Shown here in pieces: positions 1-4,465 of a stretch of DNA of 7,360 bases; position 1 is the stretch's first letter, and each line of letters starts with the position of its first letter. The stretch is taken from the NCBI GenBank assembly GCA_017550765.1, contig JAFZOC010000215.1:1-7360 (forward strand), read 5' to 3'. The DNA is from Oscillospiraceae bacterium (lineage in GTDB: Bacteria > Bacillota_A > Clostridia > Oscillospirales > Oscillospiraceae). The position numbers and the translations under genes are program-made. The notes below the pieces were generated by a model. The model was not told where the DNA came from. It worked only from the letters and a program-made list of their open reading frames with translations, and made no database searches.

Positions 1-524
1 CCAAGTTCAACTACGAGGAGCAGGGCATGTCGGTCTGGCTGATCAAGCCCAGCGTCGACACCCGGGACGGGGCGGACATCATCCGCAGCCGGATCGGGCT
101 CTCTGAGCGCGCCCAGGTCATCACCCCGGACCAGGACATCACGGAGGCCTACCGCGCCGCCGGCCGGCACGACGTGATCATCGCGGACGAGGCCCAGTTC
201 TTCACCCCGGAGCAGATCGACCAGCTGCGCGCCCTGGTGGACGAGGAGGAGCTGCCGGTGCTGTGCTTCGGCCTGCGCACGGACTTTCTGACCCACTTCT
301 TCCCCGGCGCCCGGCGGCTCATGGAGCTGGCGGACTCCATCACCGAGATCAAGACGATCTGCAAGTGCGGCCGCAAGGCCACCGTCAACGCCCGCATCGA
401 CGAGAGCGGCCGGGTGATCACCCAGGGCGACCAGGTCTTTTTGGGCGGCAACGACAGCTACGTGGCCATGTGCCACAAGTGCTGGAAGCGCAAGATCCGG
501 GAGCAGCAGGATGCGGCCCGTTGA
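1..524 (+). CDS. tdk: Thymidine kinase, 5' end cut by the window edge
   Basis: Thymidine kinase phosphorylates thymidine to dTMP with ATP in the cytoplasmic salvage pathway. The reading frame is open from base 3, and the eight codons before the first ATG (position 27) encode KFNYEEQG, which matches the family segment before the conserved GM-x-V-x-x-x-K/P stretch. That ATG is therefore internal, and about 20 N-terminal residues including the P-loop lie outside the window. Visible family marks are SRIGLS, the DEAQF segment carrying the catalytic Glu, LCFGLRTDF (nearly as in E. coli Tdk), a CKCGRKA half zinc site, the GGNDSYV nucleoside-binding segment and a CHKC second half zinc site. The CxC plus CxxC layout is that of the E. 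coli-like subtype. The end overlaps the next gene by 14 nt, suggesting translational coupling. Identification is firm; only the start is unseen. Confidence 0.96.
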   Translation, partial: KFNYEEQGMSVWLIKPSVDTRDGADIIRSRIGLSERAQVITPDQDITEAYRAAGRHDVIIADEAQFFTPEQIDQLRALVDEEELPVLCFGLRTDFLTHFFPGARRLMELADSITEIKTICKCGRKATVNARIDESGRVITQGDQVFLGGNDSYVAMCHKCWKRKIREQQDAAR

Positions 525-1143
525 CCTCGCCTCCTGGCCCCGGCGGGAGATCTTCGAGTTCTTCTCCGGCATCTCCTGGCCCTATTACTCCGTGACCTTC
601 CGGCTGGACGTGACGGCGCTGCGGGACTATACCCGGGAGCGTGGCCTGTCCTTCTACCACAGCCTGATCTGGCTGTGCACCCGGGCGATCGGCCGGGTGG
701 AGGCCTTCTCCTACGCGGTGAAGGACGGGCAGCTCCTGCGCCTGGAGAGCCGCCGCCCCAGCTTCACCCACCTGAAAAAGGGCAGCGAGACCTTCCAGAT
801 CGTCACCCTGCCCTTTGAGGAGGACCTGGCGGCCTTCTGCGCCGCGGCCCGGGAAAAGGCCGAGCGGCAGGACTATTTCATCGACTTTGCCGGAGAGGGG
901 ATCGACATGATCTTCTTCTCCTGCCTGCCCTGGGTGGACGTGACGGCCCTCACCAACGAGCGGGACTTCGACGCAGACGACGCGATCCCCCGCATCGCCT
1001 GGGGGAAGATCGTGGAAGAGAACGGGCGCGAGACCCTGGGCCTCTCGATTGAGGTGAACCACCGCTTCATCGACGGGCTGCACATCGGCCTGTTCGCAAA
1101 GGAGCTGGAGCGGCAGATCCGCGAGCTGGGGGCCGGGGCGTAG
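511..1143 (+). CDS. Chloramphenicol acetyltransferase-fold O-acetyltransferase (CatA-like)
   Basis: A 210-residue protein of the CAT family (acetyl-CoA-dependent O-acetyltransferases, usually about 215 residues, trimeric, cytoplasmic). The alignment with classical CAT is nearly collinear: LASWPRREIFEFF near residue 7 corresponds to the family's N-terminal W-R-E-F block, YAVKDGQL lies at 68-75, FFSCLPWVDVT at 135-145, and the catalytic HRFIDG at 184-189. His184 and Asp188 match CAT His195 and Asp199, and Ser137 matches the transition-state Ser148, all at a constant offset of 11. At the same offset CAT Thr174 is Ala163. These residues were compared with CAT-III from memory. The ATG at 511 lies inside the tdk end, with GGGAG 7 nt upstream. 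The stop codon TAG is also the first three bases of a palindromic repeat. It may act on chloramphenicol or on another hydroxyl compound; substrate cannot be read from sequence, and many chromosomal clostridial CAT homologues are of unproven resistance function. Confidence 0.87.
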   Translation: MRPVDLASWPRREIFEFFSGISWPYYSVTFRLDVTALRDYTRERGLSFYHSLIWLCTRAIGRVEAFSYAVKDGQLLRLESRRPSFTHLKKGSETFQIVTLPFEEDLAAFCAAAREKAERQDYFIDFAGEGIDMIFFSCLPWVDVTALTNERDFDADDAIPRIAWGKIVEENGRETLGLSIEVNHRFIDGLHIGLFAKELERQIRELGAGA

Positions 1144-1164
1144 GGGCGACCCTTGCGGTCGCCC
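1141..1164 (+). repeat. REP-like palindrome, copy 1, starting on the CAT stop codon
   Basis: A hairpin with stem GGGCGACC (1144-1151) and GGTCGCCC (1157-1164) around loop CTTGC. The repeat begins with the TAG that ends the CAT-like gene. The same 25 bases occur in opposite orientation at 2530-2554 beside the carboxypeptidase stop, and a structurally equivalent but sequence-shifted copy lies at 1429-1453. Short extragenic palindromes of this kind are common in GC-rich bacteria; the name REP is used by analogy only. Confidence 0.8.
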
Positions 1165-1210
1165 GCAGACCCGCGACCGATAGGGCAGGGGCGAGACCAT
1201 CAAAAAGACG

Positions 1211-1242
1211 CGAGAGCGGTCCGAAAGGGCCGCTCTCGTTTT
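1211..1242 (+). terminator. Rho-independent terminator of the tdk/CAT unit
   Basis: A 12-bp stem (1211-1222 with 1227-1238, one G-U pair) closes a GAAA tetraloop and is followed by TTTT. It lies 67 nt after the CAT-like stop codon on the coding strand, as expected for the end of this operon. Confidence 0.88.
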
Positions 1243-1260
1243 CGTGAAAAGGGAAGAGAG

Positions 1261-1280
1261 AAAAGTGAAAAGTGAAAAGA
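1261..1280. repeat. Short AAAAGTG heptamer tandem run
   Basis: Almost three head-to-tail copies of AAAAGTG, preceded by loosely similar GAA-rich sequence from 1245. It resembles the AAATGAA heptamer array at 4938-4965 and, like that array, sits near a member of the GAGCCAG palindrome family. Its role is unknown. Confidence 0.6.
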
Positions 1281-1285
1281 TATGG

Positions 1286-1427
1286 TGTCGCGCGGGGCGC
1301 GACAGATCAAACGATCGCCGCAGATCCGTGACCAGCCTCCCAAGGACTGTCATCGCGAGCCAGGGACCGTGTCGCTGGTGTGGCCATGACATGCAAGGGT
1401 AGGCTGGTCGCGACGTCATGTCGCGCC
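1286..1427. repeat. Nested inverted-repeat element of about 130-140 bp
   Basis: Three levels of pairing are visible. A small hairpin TGTCGCGC-GGG-GCGCGACA occupies 1286-1304. Its right arm can instead pair with TGTCGCGCC at 1419-1427, enclosing the whole element. Inside, GACCAGCCTCCC (1330-1341) pairs with GGG-T-AGGCTGGTC (1397-1409, one bulge), and within that TGTCAT pairs with ATGACA and CCAG with CTGG. The inner core is related to the 70-bp repeats at 4210 and 4394. It could be a small non-autonomous palindromic element or a structured RNA; no transposase or target-site duplication is evident. Confidence 0.55.
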
Positions 1428-1428
1428 G

Positions 1429-1453
1429 TAGGGGCGGGGCTTGCCCCGCCCGC
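1429..1453 (+). repeat. REP-like palindrome, variant copy
   Basis: This copy shares the TAGGGGCG head, central TTG and GCCCG tail of the repeats at 1141 and 2554, but the stem is GGGCGGGGC / GCCCCGCCC (1432-1440, 1443-1451). The stem has changed on both sides while pairing is kept, so structure appears conserved rather than exact sequence. Confidence 0.7.
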
Positions 1454-1534
1454 TGTCGGTCCCGCGCACCCAGCCCGGATATCGCCGTAGAAGCGGCTAT
1501 CAGCCGCCCGGCGCATCCCAGATCAGGATAAGAG

Positions 1535-1564
1535 AACAGGACGCTGCAGCTGCAGCGTCCTGTT
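1535..1564 (-). terminator. 30-bp perfect palindrome, probable terminator of the zinc-ribbon gene
   Basis: Fifteen bases (AACAGGACGCTGCAG) are followed directly by their exact reverse complement. It lies 53 nt downstream of the minus-strand zinc-ribbon gene, and on that strand is followed by the moderately U-rich TCTCTTATC. No long U-run is present on either side, so termination is inferred from position and stem strength. Confidence 0.6.
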
Positions 1565-1617
1565 TGGCGTTCGTGAAGTGCTGTAAAGCTATCGTCAGCT
1601 TAGCGGGCAGCGCTTCG

Positions 1618-1959
1618 CTACTTTTTGCTCGTTATCATCGCGCCTTCAGCGCCACAATTAGGACAGACCTGATACCAACCAGAGCGATATGTCCCGCACC
1701 TGGTGCAGACGAATTTCTTCGCAGGATCGATCGCGACCGGCTCCTCGTTGCGTTCGGCTCCCGACGTGTTCTTTTTGACCGTGGCGTCCTCCAGACAGAG
1801 CACGACGATCAGGGTCAGCAGAGGGGAAAAGACAAAACTCAGCAGGAACGGTCCCCAGAAACTGTAACCCTTCTGCTTCCCTTTGTATCCCACATACCAG
1901 GATAACAAGATCCAGACGCATGCGAACAGAATGATCTTCATGACCTCCTCGAACTCCAT
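1618..1959 (-). CDS. Small membrane protein with C-terminal zinc ribbon, function unknown
   Basis: A 113-residue protein with two hydrophobic segments (about residues 8-25 and 34-56), a short basic turn with GKQKGYSFWGP between them, a polar linker, and a C-terminal zinc ribbon with Cys85-x2-Cys88 and Cys99-x2-Cys102 (CTRCG and CPNCG). The short intervening loop and polar tail suggest a membrane hairpin with the ribbon in the cytoplasm. The ATG at 1959 is chosen because AAAAGGAGG lies 11 nt upstream; longer in-frame starts (GTG at 2025) lack such a site, and the ATG at residue 7 has GAGGAGG only 2 nt away. The gene is visibly less GC-rich than its neighbours. It is divergent from the repressor gene at 2200, and the promoter reading toward it is covered by two dyads. 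I do not recognise a named family; zinc-ribbon hairpin proteins of this type are generally uncharacterised. Confidence 0.82.
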   Translation of the reverse strand: MEFEEVMKIILFACVWILLSWYVGYKGKQKGYSFWGPFLLSFVFSPLLTLIVVLCLEDATVKKNTSGAERNEEPVAIDPAKKFVCTRCGTYRSGWYQVCPNCGAEGAMITSKK

Positions 1960-2113
1960 TGCCACCTTATCCTCCTTTTCATTTTTTTTGCCTCGCCTGT
2001 CCCGTTTGCCCTGTGAGCGCCGCACCTTTCGTGCCCCGGCCGAAGAGCGGGGTGCGGACGGATGAGGTGCCGCTTATTGTGAACAAAGCAGGATGCGGCG
2101 AGTACTTGGCCTC

Positions 2114-2142
2114 AGTTTACTCGATCTATGAGTAAAAGTCAA
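2114..2142 (-). promoter_or_regulatory. Sigma-A-type promoter reading toward the zinc-ribbon gene
   Basis: On the minus strand the -35 hexamer is TTGACT (2142-2137) and the -10 hexamer is TAAACT (2119-2114), with a 17-nt spacer. Predicted transcription start is near 2107, leaving a leader of about 148 nt before the ATG at 1959. The dyad at 2116-2136 fills the spacer, and the second dyad begins at the -35 hexamer. Confidence 0.68.
2116..2136. promoter_or_regulatory. Operator-like dyad 1 (TACTC-N7-GAGTA)
   Basis: TTTACTC (2116-2122) and GAGTAAA (2130-2136) are perfect inverted arms around GATCTAT. The core TACTC-N7-GAGTA is the same as in dyad 2, 25 bp away. It covers the spacer of the minus-strand promoter, a position where a bound repressor would block polymerase. 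The likely binder is the adjacent Cro/CI-type protein; this is an inference. Confidence 0.7.
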
Positions 2143-2160
2143 TACTCAAAATGTGAGTAT
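2142..2160. promoter_or_regulatory. Operator-like dyad 2 (TACTC-N7-GAGTA)
   Basis: ATACTCA (2142-2148) and TGAGTAT (2154-2160) are perfect inverted arms around AAATG. The core half-sites and their 7-nt separation match dyad 1. It abuts the -35 of the minus promoter and the candidate extended -10 (TG-C-TATGGT, 2160-2168) of the repressor gene, so one site could control both directions. Confidence 0.7.
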
Positions 2161-2177
2161 GCTATGGTTCGTATACT
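2160..2177 (+). promoter_or_regulatory. Possible promoter of the repressor gene
   Basis: An extended -10 like TG-C-TATGGT (2160-2168) and a better hexamer TATACT (2172-2177) are both present, but neither has a convincing -35 at 16-18 nt. The TATACT version would start transcription almost at the ribosome binding site. I cannot choose between them. Confidence 0.3.
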
Positions 2178-2199
2178 ACACATGGAGAGGTGCATAGGA

Positions 2200-2424
2200 G
2201 TGACATATCGGGAGAGGCTGCGGGACCTGCGGGAGGACCGGGACCTGTCACAGGCAGAGGTCGGCGCGCTCCTCCACAAGTCCCAGCAGGGCTACAGCCA
2301 CATCGAGAACGGACGGGCGGAGCTGAAGATCGAGGACCTTGTGGTCCTGTGCAAGTTCTATGGCGTATCCGCAGACTATCTGATAGGGTTGTCCAACGAC
2401 CCGGCCCCGAAAAAGAGAGGCTAG
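2200..2424 (+). CDS. Small XRE (Cro/CI-type) helix-turn-helix repressor
   Basis: A 74-residue DNA-binding protein that is essentially one HTH domain. RERLRDLREDRDLSQ (4-17) is the first helix and turn, QAEVGALLHKSQQGYSHIENGR (18-39) contains helices 2 and 3, and LVVLCKFYGVSADYLIGL (47-64) is the family's closing FYGVSxDYLxG signature; a short basic tail follows. The GTG at 2200 is preferred because GGAGAGG lies 9 nt upstream. An ATG-initiated frame from 2128 would run through dyad 2 and has no ribosome binding site. The upstream region contains two identical TACTC-N7-GAGTA dyads, so autoregulation together with control of the divergent membrane protein gene is likely. It carries no partner domain for ligand or protease sensing; such short proteins often act as dimers. 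The HTH identification is firm, its targets are inferred. Confidence 0.88.
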   Translation: MTYRERLRDLREDRDLSQAEVGALLHKSQQGYSHIENGRAELKIEDLVVLCKFYGVSADYLIGLSNDPAPKKRG

Positions 2425-2474
2425 CGGCGCGTTCCGGATCCCCGCGGCCGCCGCCGCGCGGCAAATGGACAAAA

Positions 2475-2506
2475 CAAGGACGCAGCGACTGTTCGCTGCG
2501 TCCTTG
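2475..2506. terminator. Bidirectional terminator between convergent genes
   Basis: A perfect 13-bp stem, CAAGGACGCAGCG (2475-2487) with its complement (2494-2506), encloses a 6-nt loop. On the minus strand it is followed by TTTTG, so it best serves the carboxypeptidase gene ending at 2558. It also lies 50 nt after the repressor stop on the plus strand, where no U-run follows. Confidence 0.75.
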
Positions 2507-2529
2507 CTGTTGGATCTAGATCGGTCTGC

Positions 2530-2554
2530 CGGGCGACCGCAAGGGTCGCCCCTA
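2530..2554 (-). repeat. REP-like palindrome, copy 2, beside the carboxypeptidase stop
   Basis: This is the exact reverse complement of the 25 bases starting at 1141, with loose similarity continuing for several more bases (CAGACC after one inserted base). On the minus strand it begins 3 nt after the carboxypeptidase TGA, in the same orientation relative to the gene as copy 1 has to the CAT-like gene. Confidence 0.8.
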
Positions 2555-2557
2555 CAT

Positions 2558-4066
2558 TCACTTCAGCTCGTACAGCCGGGTGAACTTGTCCTCCAGGTAG
2601 TCCAAGTAATAGCCCACGTTCAGGCTCTCGCCGGTGACGGCGCGGATCCACTCGTCGGGGGTGGTCAGGGAGGCGATGGAGAACACGTGCTCGATCAGCC
2701 AGTCTCGGATCTTGGCAAGGTCCCCGGCCCGGATGGCCGCGTCCACGTCGAAGGCCTTCTTCATGGTAGCCAGGATCTGGGCGCCGTAGGCGTTGCCCAG
2801 GGCGTAGGAGGGGAAGTAGCCGAAGGCGATGCCGGACCAGTGCACGTCCTGCAGGCAGCCCCGGGCGTCGTCGGGCACGTCCACGCCCAGGTACTCCTTG
2901 TACTTGGCGTTCCACAGGGCGGGGATCTCGTCGACGGAGATCTGGCCGTTGATGAAGGCCTTCTCCAGCTCGTAGCGGATCAGGATGTGCAGGCAGTAGC
3001 TCAGCTCGTCCGCCTCAGTGCGGATCAGACTGGGCCGGGCCACGTTCACGGCCTCGTAGAGCTCCCGGTCGCTGATGTCGTCGAACACGCCGCCGGAGAG
3101 CTCCCGGATCTTGGGGGCCACCAGGGAGATGAAGGCCTCGCTGCGGCCGACCAGGTTCTCATAGAAGCGGGAGATGGTCTCGTGCATGGCGTTGGTCATG
3201 TTGTTGGCGCAGTGCGCGTCGTGCAGCTCCTGGGGCTCGTTCTGCATGAAGAGCGCGTGGCCGCCCTCGTGCAGCGTGGTGAACACGTTGGAGATGAAGC
3301 TGTCCTCGTGGTAGTGGGTGGTGACGCGCACGTCGTGCCTGCCGAAGCTGGTGGTGAAGGGGTGCTCGGTGGTCATCAGCACCAGGGCCGACTGGCGCAG
3401 GCCCTCCAGCTCCAGCAGATAGCGGCTCATGGCCTCCTGCTGCGGGATGGACACCGGGCGGGACATGAAGTCCTCCCGGATGGGCTTGCCCTCCTCCACC
3501 ACGCGCTTGAGCAGCGGCACGATCCGCTCCTTCAGCGCGGCGAAGAAGCCGTCCAGCTGCGCGGTGCTGCCGCCCTTCTCGATATCGTCCAGGCAGGTGT
3601 CGTAGTAGCTGGCCTTCTTCTCGTCCCGCAGGTCGATGGCCATGCGGGTGTACCGGATGAGATCCGCCAGGGAGTCCCGGAACAGGGAGAAGTCGCTGGC
3701 CTTCTTGGCGCTGAGCCAGGCGGCGTAGGCCTTGTTGGAGGCCAGGTCCATCTCGTAGGAGAGCTGGGCGGAGATGTTCTTTTCCCTGGTCCAGTAGTCG
3801 TACAGGTGCTCCACGGCCTTCTTCTCCACGGCGCTGAGCCCCTCGCCGCTCTCATGGAGCTCCCGGATCAGCTTCTCGTAGGTCTTGCTGTGGGTGAGCT
3901 TGTGGACGTGCTTGCCCAGGACGGCCATGTCCTTGCCGGCGGGCTCCAGGCCCTCCTCCGGCGCGCAGCACTCCATGTCGAAGCTCATCTTGCCGATGGC
4001 GTGGTAGTAGGACTCCAGCTCGTCCAGGATCGCGAAGAGTTTTTTCAGTTTCTGCCGGTCGGTCAT
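2558..4066 (-). CDS. M32-family metallocarboxypeptidase (Taq carboxypeptidase type)
   Basis: A 502-residue cytoplasmic zinc carboxypeptidase that removes C-terminal residues from peptides; family members are about 500 residues, so it appears complete. All signature blocks are present in order: HPF (235-237), DVRVTT (245-250), the zinc motif HEGGH (266-270, catalytic Glu267), HETISRFYEN (295-304, third ligand Glu296), IRYELEKA (363-370), and QDVHWS with GYFPSYALGN (406-425). The family usually has HEFGH; Gly at the third position is a mild variation within HExxH. The ATG at 4066 follows AAGGAG with 8 nt spacing. The N-terminal half is helical and rich in Lys/Glu, as in the family. It appears to be monocistronic: its 5' leader consists of an octamer repeat array, and the upstream gene ends about 400 nt away beside a 70-bp hairpin repeat. 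Peptide scavenging is the likely role. Confidence 0.95.
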   Translation of the reverse strand: MTDRQKLKKLFAILDELESYYHAIGKMSFDMECCAPEEGLEPAGKDMAVLGKHVHKLTHSKTYEKLIRELHESGEGLSAVEKKAVEHLYDYWTREKNISAQLSYEMDLASNKAYAAWLSAKKASDFSLFRDSLADLIRYTRMAIDLRDEKKASYYDTCLDDIEKGGSTAQLDGFFAALKERIVPLLKRVVEEGKPIREDFMSRPVSIPQQEAMSRYLLELEGLRQSALVLMTTEHPFTTSFGRHDVRVTTHYHEDSFISNVFTTLHEGGHALFMQNEPQELHDAHCANNMTNAMHETISRFYENLVGRSEAFISLVAPKIRELSGGVFDDISDRELYEAVNVARPSLIRTEADELSYCLHILIRYELEKAFINGQISVDEIPALWNAKYKEYLGVDVPDDARGCLQDVHWSGIAFGYFPSYALGNAYGAQILATMKKAFDVDAAIRAGDLAKIRDWLIEHVFSIASLTTPDEWIRAVTGESLNVGYYLDYLEDKFTRLYELK

Positions 4067-4091
4067 GTCGTCGTCTCCTTTTTTTGTTCGT

Positions 4092-4187
4092 GATGAAGGG
4101 ATGAAGAAATGAAGAAATGAAGGGATGGAGGGATGAAGGGACGAAGGAACGATGGAACGAAGGAATGAAGAAATGAAGGGATGATGG
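4092..4187. repeat. Tandem octamer array, 12 units, consensus RAYGAAGR
   Basis: Exactly twelve adjacent 8-base units without indels, from GATGAAGG at 4092 to GATGATGG at 4180. Variation is limited mostly to positions 1 (G/A), 3 (T/C) and 8 (G/A), with single changes in units 5, 8 and 12. It begins 12 nt upstream of the carboxypeptidase ribosome binding site, so the transcript leader would read as repeated CUUCAUCC-type pyrimidine-rich sequence. The 8-base period is not a multiple of three, so coding is unlikely. Confidence 0.85.
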
Positions 4188-4209
4188 GGAAGAGTGGATC
4201 CGACGCGGA

Positions 4210-4279
4210 GCGCACAGCATCGAAGATGCTGTCGTCCCGAGCCAGTGCCGCAGCACTGGCGTGGGGACCCGTCTCCCCG
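4210..4279. repeat. 70-bp direct repeat, copy 1
   Basis: Identical to 4394-4463 over 70 bases. It contains two hairpins: ACAGCATC-GAA-GATGCTGT (4214-4232) and CCAGTGC-CGCA-GCACTGG (4242-4259), the latter flanked by GTCCC and GGGGAC arms. It lies between two octamer blocks. Confidence 0.9.
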
Positions 4280-4281
4280 GG

Positions 4282-4313
4282 GGTGAAGAAATGATGGGAT
4301 GAAGGAACGAAGG
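4282..4313. repeat. Second octamer block, 4 units
   Basis: Four units (GGTGAAGA, AATGATGG, GATGAAGG, AACGAAGG) of the same octamer as at 4092-4187, directly after the first 70-bp repeat. Its last two units form the left arm of a hairpin with inverted octamers at 4318-4330. Confidence 0.75.
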
Positions 4314-4316
4314 ACG

Positions 4317-4386
4317 CTTCATTCCTTCATGCGCGCAGCGCGCTTCATCAGCGCAGCGACTTCATTCCTTCATGCGGCGCAGCCGC
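4317..4386. repeat. Inverted octamers alternating with GC palindromes
   Basis: The 17-base sequence CTTCATTCCTTCATGCG occurs at 4317-4333 and 4360-4376. Each copy runs into a GC palindrome: GCGCGC-A-GCGCGC (4331-4343) and GCGGC-GCA-GCCGC (4374-4386). The CTTCATTC part is the reverse complement of the octamer. The bases 4318-4330 pair with 4299-4311 with one mismatch. Confidence 0.7.
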
Positions 4387-4393
4387 GCTCCAT

Positions 4394-4463
4394 GCGCACA
4401 GCATCGAAGATGCTGTCGTCCCGAGCCAGTGCCGCAGCACTGGCGTGGGGACCCGTCTCCCCG
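4394..4463. repeat. 70-bp direct repeat, copy 2, abutting a stop codon
   Basis: Perfect copy of 4210-4279, 184 bp downstream in the same orientation. It ends 2 bases from the stop codon of the DUF6483-like gene. On the minus strand the transcript therefore enters two consecutive hairpins at once after the stop, which could protect or terminate its 3' end. Confidence 0.9.
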
Positions 4464-4465
4464 CC

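Larger units (their letters stand above)
1144..1617. other. Gene-free interval rich in palindromes and repeats
   Basis: These 474 bases separate two convergent genes and contain no open frame with a credible ribosome binding site. From left to right they hold a REP-like palindrome, the terminator of the tdk/CAT pair, a short AAAAGTG heptamer run, a nested inverted-repeat element of about 130 bases, a second REP-like palindrome and a 30-base perfect palindrome that probably terminates the minus-strand gene. Bases 1454-1534 show nothing I can interpret. Confidence 0.7.
4067..4465. other. Gene-free interval made almost wholly of repeats
   Basis: These 399 bases separate the DUF6483-like and carboxypeptidase genes on the same strand. 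From right to left along the transcript they contain one copy of a 70-bp repeat, inverted octamer blocks with GC palindromes, four octamers, the second 70-bp copy and twelve octamers that end just before the carboxypeptidase ribosome binding site. I see no promoter. Open frames here are by-products of the tandem repeat. Confidence 0.75.

Noticed and set aside
418..1419. 333-codon minus-strand open frame
   Set aside because: It is antisense to tdk and the CAT-like gene and runs across the terminator and repeats; no recognisable domain.
1441..1905. 154-codon plus-strand frame over the zinc-ribbon gene
   Set aside because: No ribosome binding site or domain; the opposite strand has a good start, two membrane helices and a four-cysteine ribbon.
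2128..2199. Longer N-terminus for the repressor from the ATG at 2128
   Set aside because: It would encode through dyad 2 and the probable promoter, has no ribosome binding site, and the HTH domain starts naturally at the GTG at 2200.
2465..4093. 542-codon plus-strand open frame
   Set aside because: It is antisense to the carboxypeptidase, whose family motifs are unambiguous; its product is a low-complexity Val/Gly/Leu/Gln-rich shadow of GC-rich codons.
3852..4322. 156-codon minus-strand frame through the octamer array
   Set aside because: Its repetitive FIPSFH/SFLHPF peptide is a by-product of the octamer read in a 24-base cycle, and it then enters the carboxypeptidase gene out of frame.
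4092..4463. CRISPR-like array
   Set aside because: The octamers are adjacent without spacers, and the 70-bp repeat has only two full copies; no cas genes are present.
4210..4463. Terminal repeats of an insertion sequence
   Set aside because: The 70-bp copies are direct, the 114 bp between them encode nothing, and no transposase or target duplication is seen.
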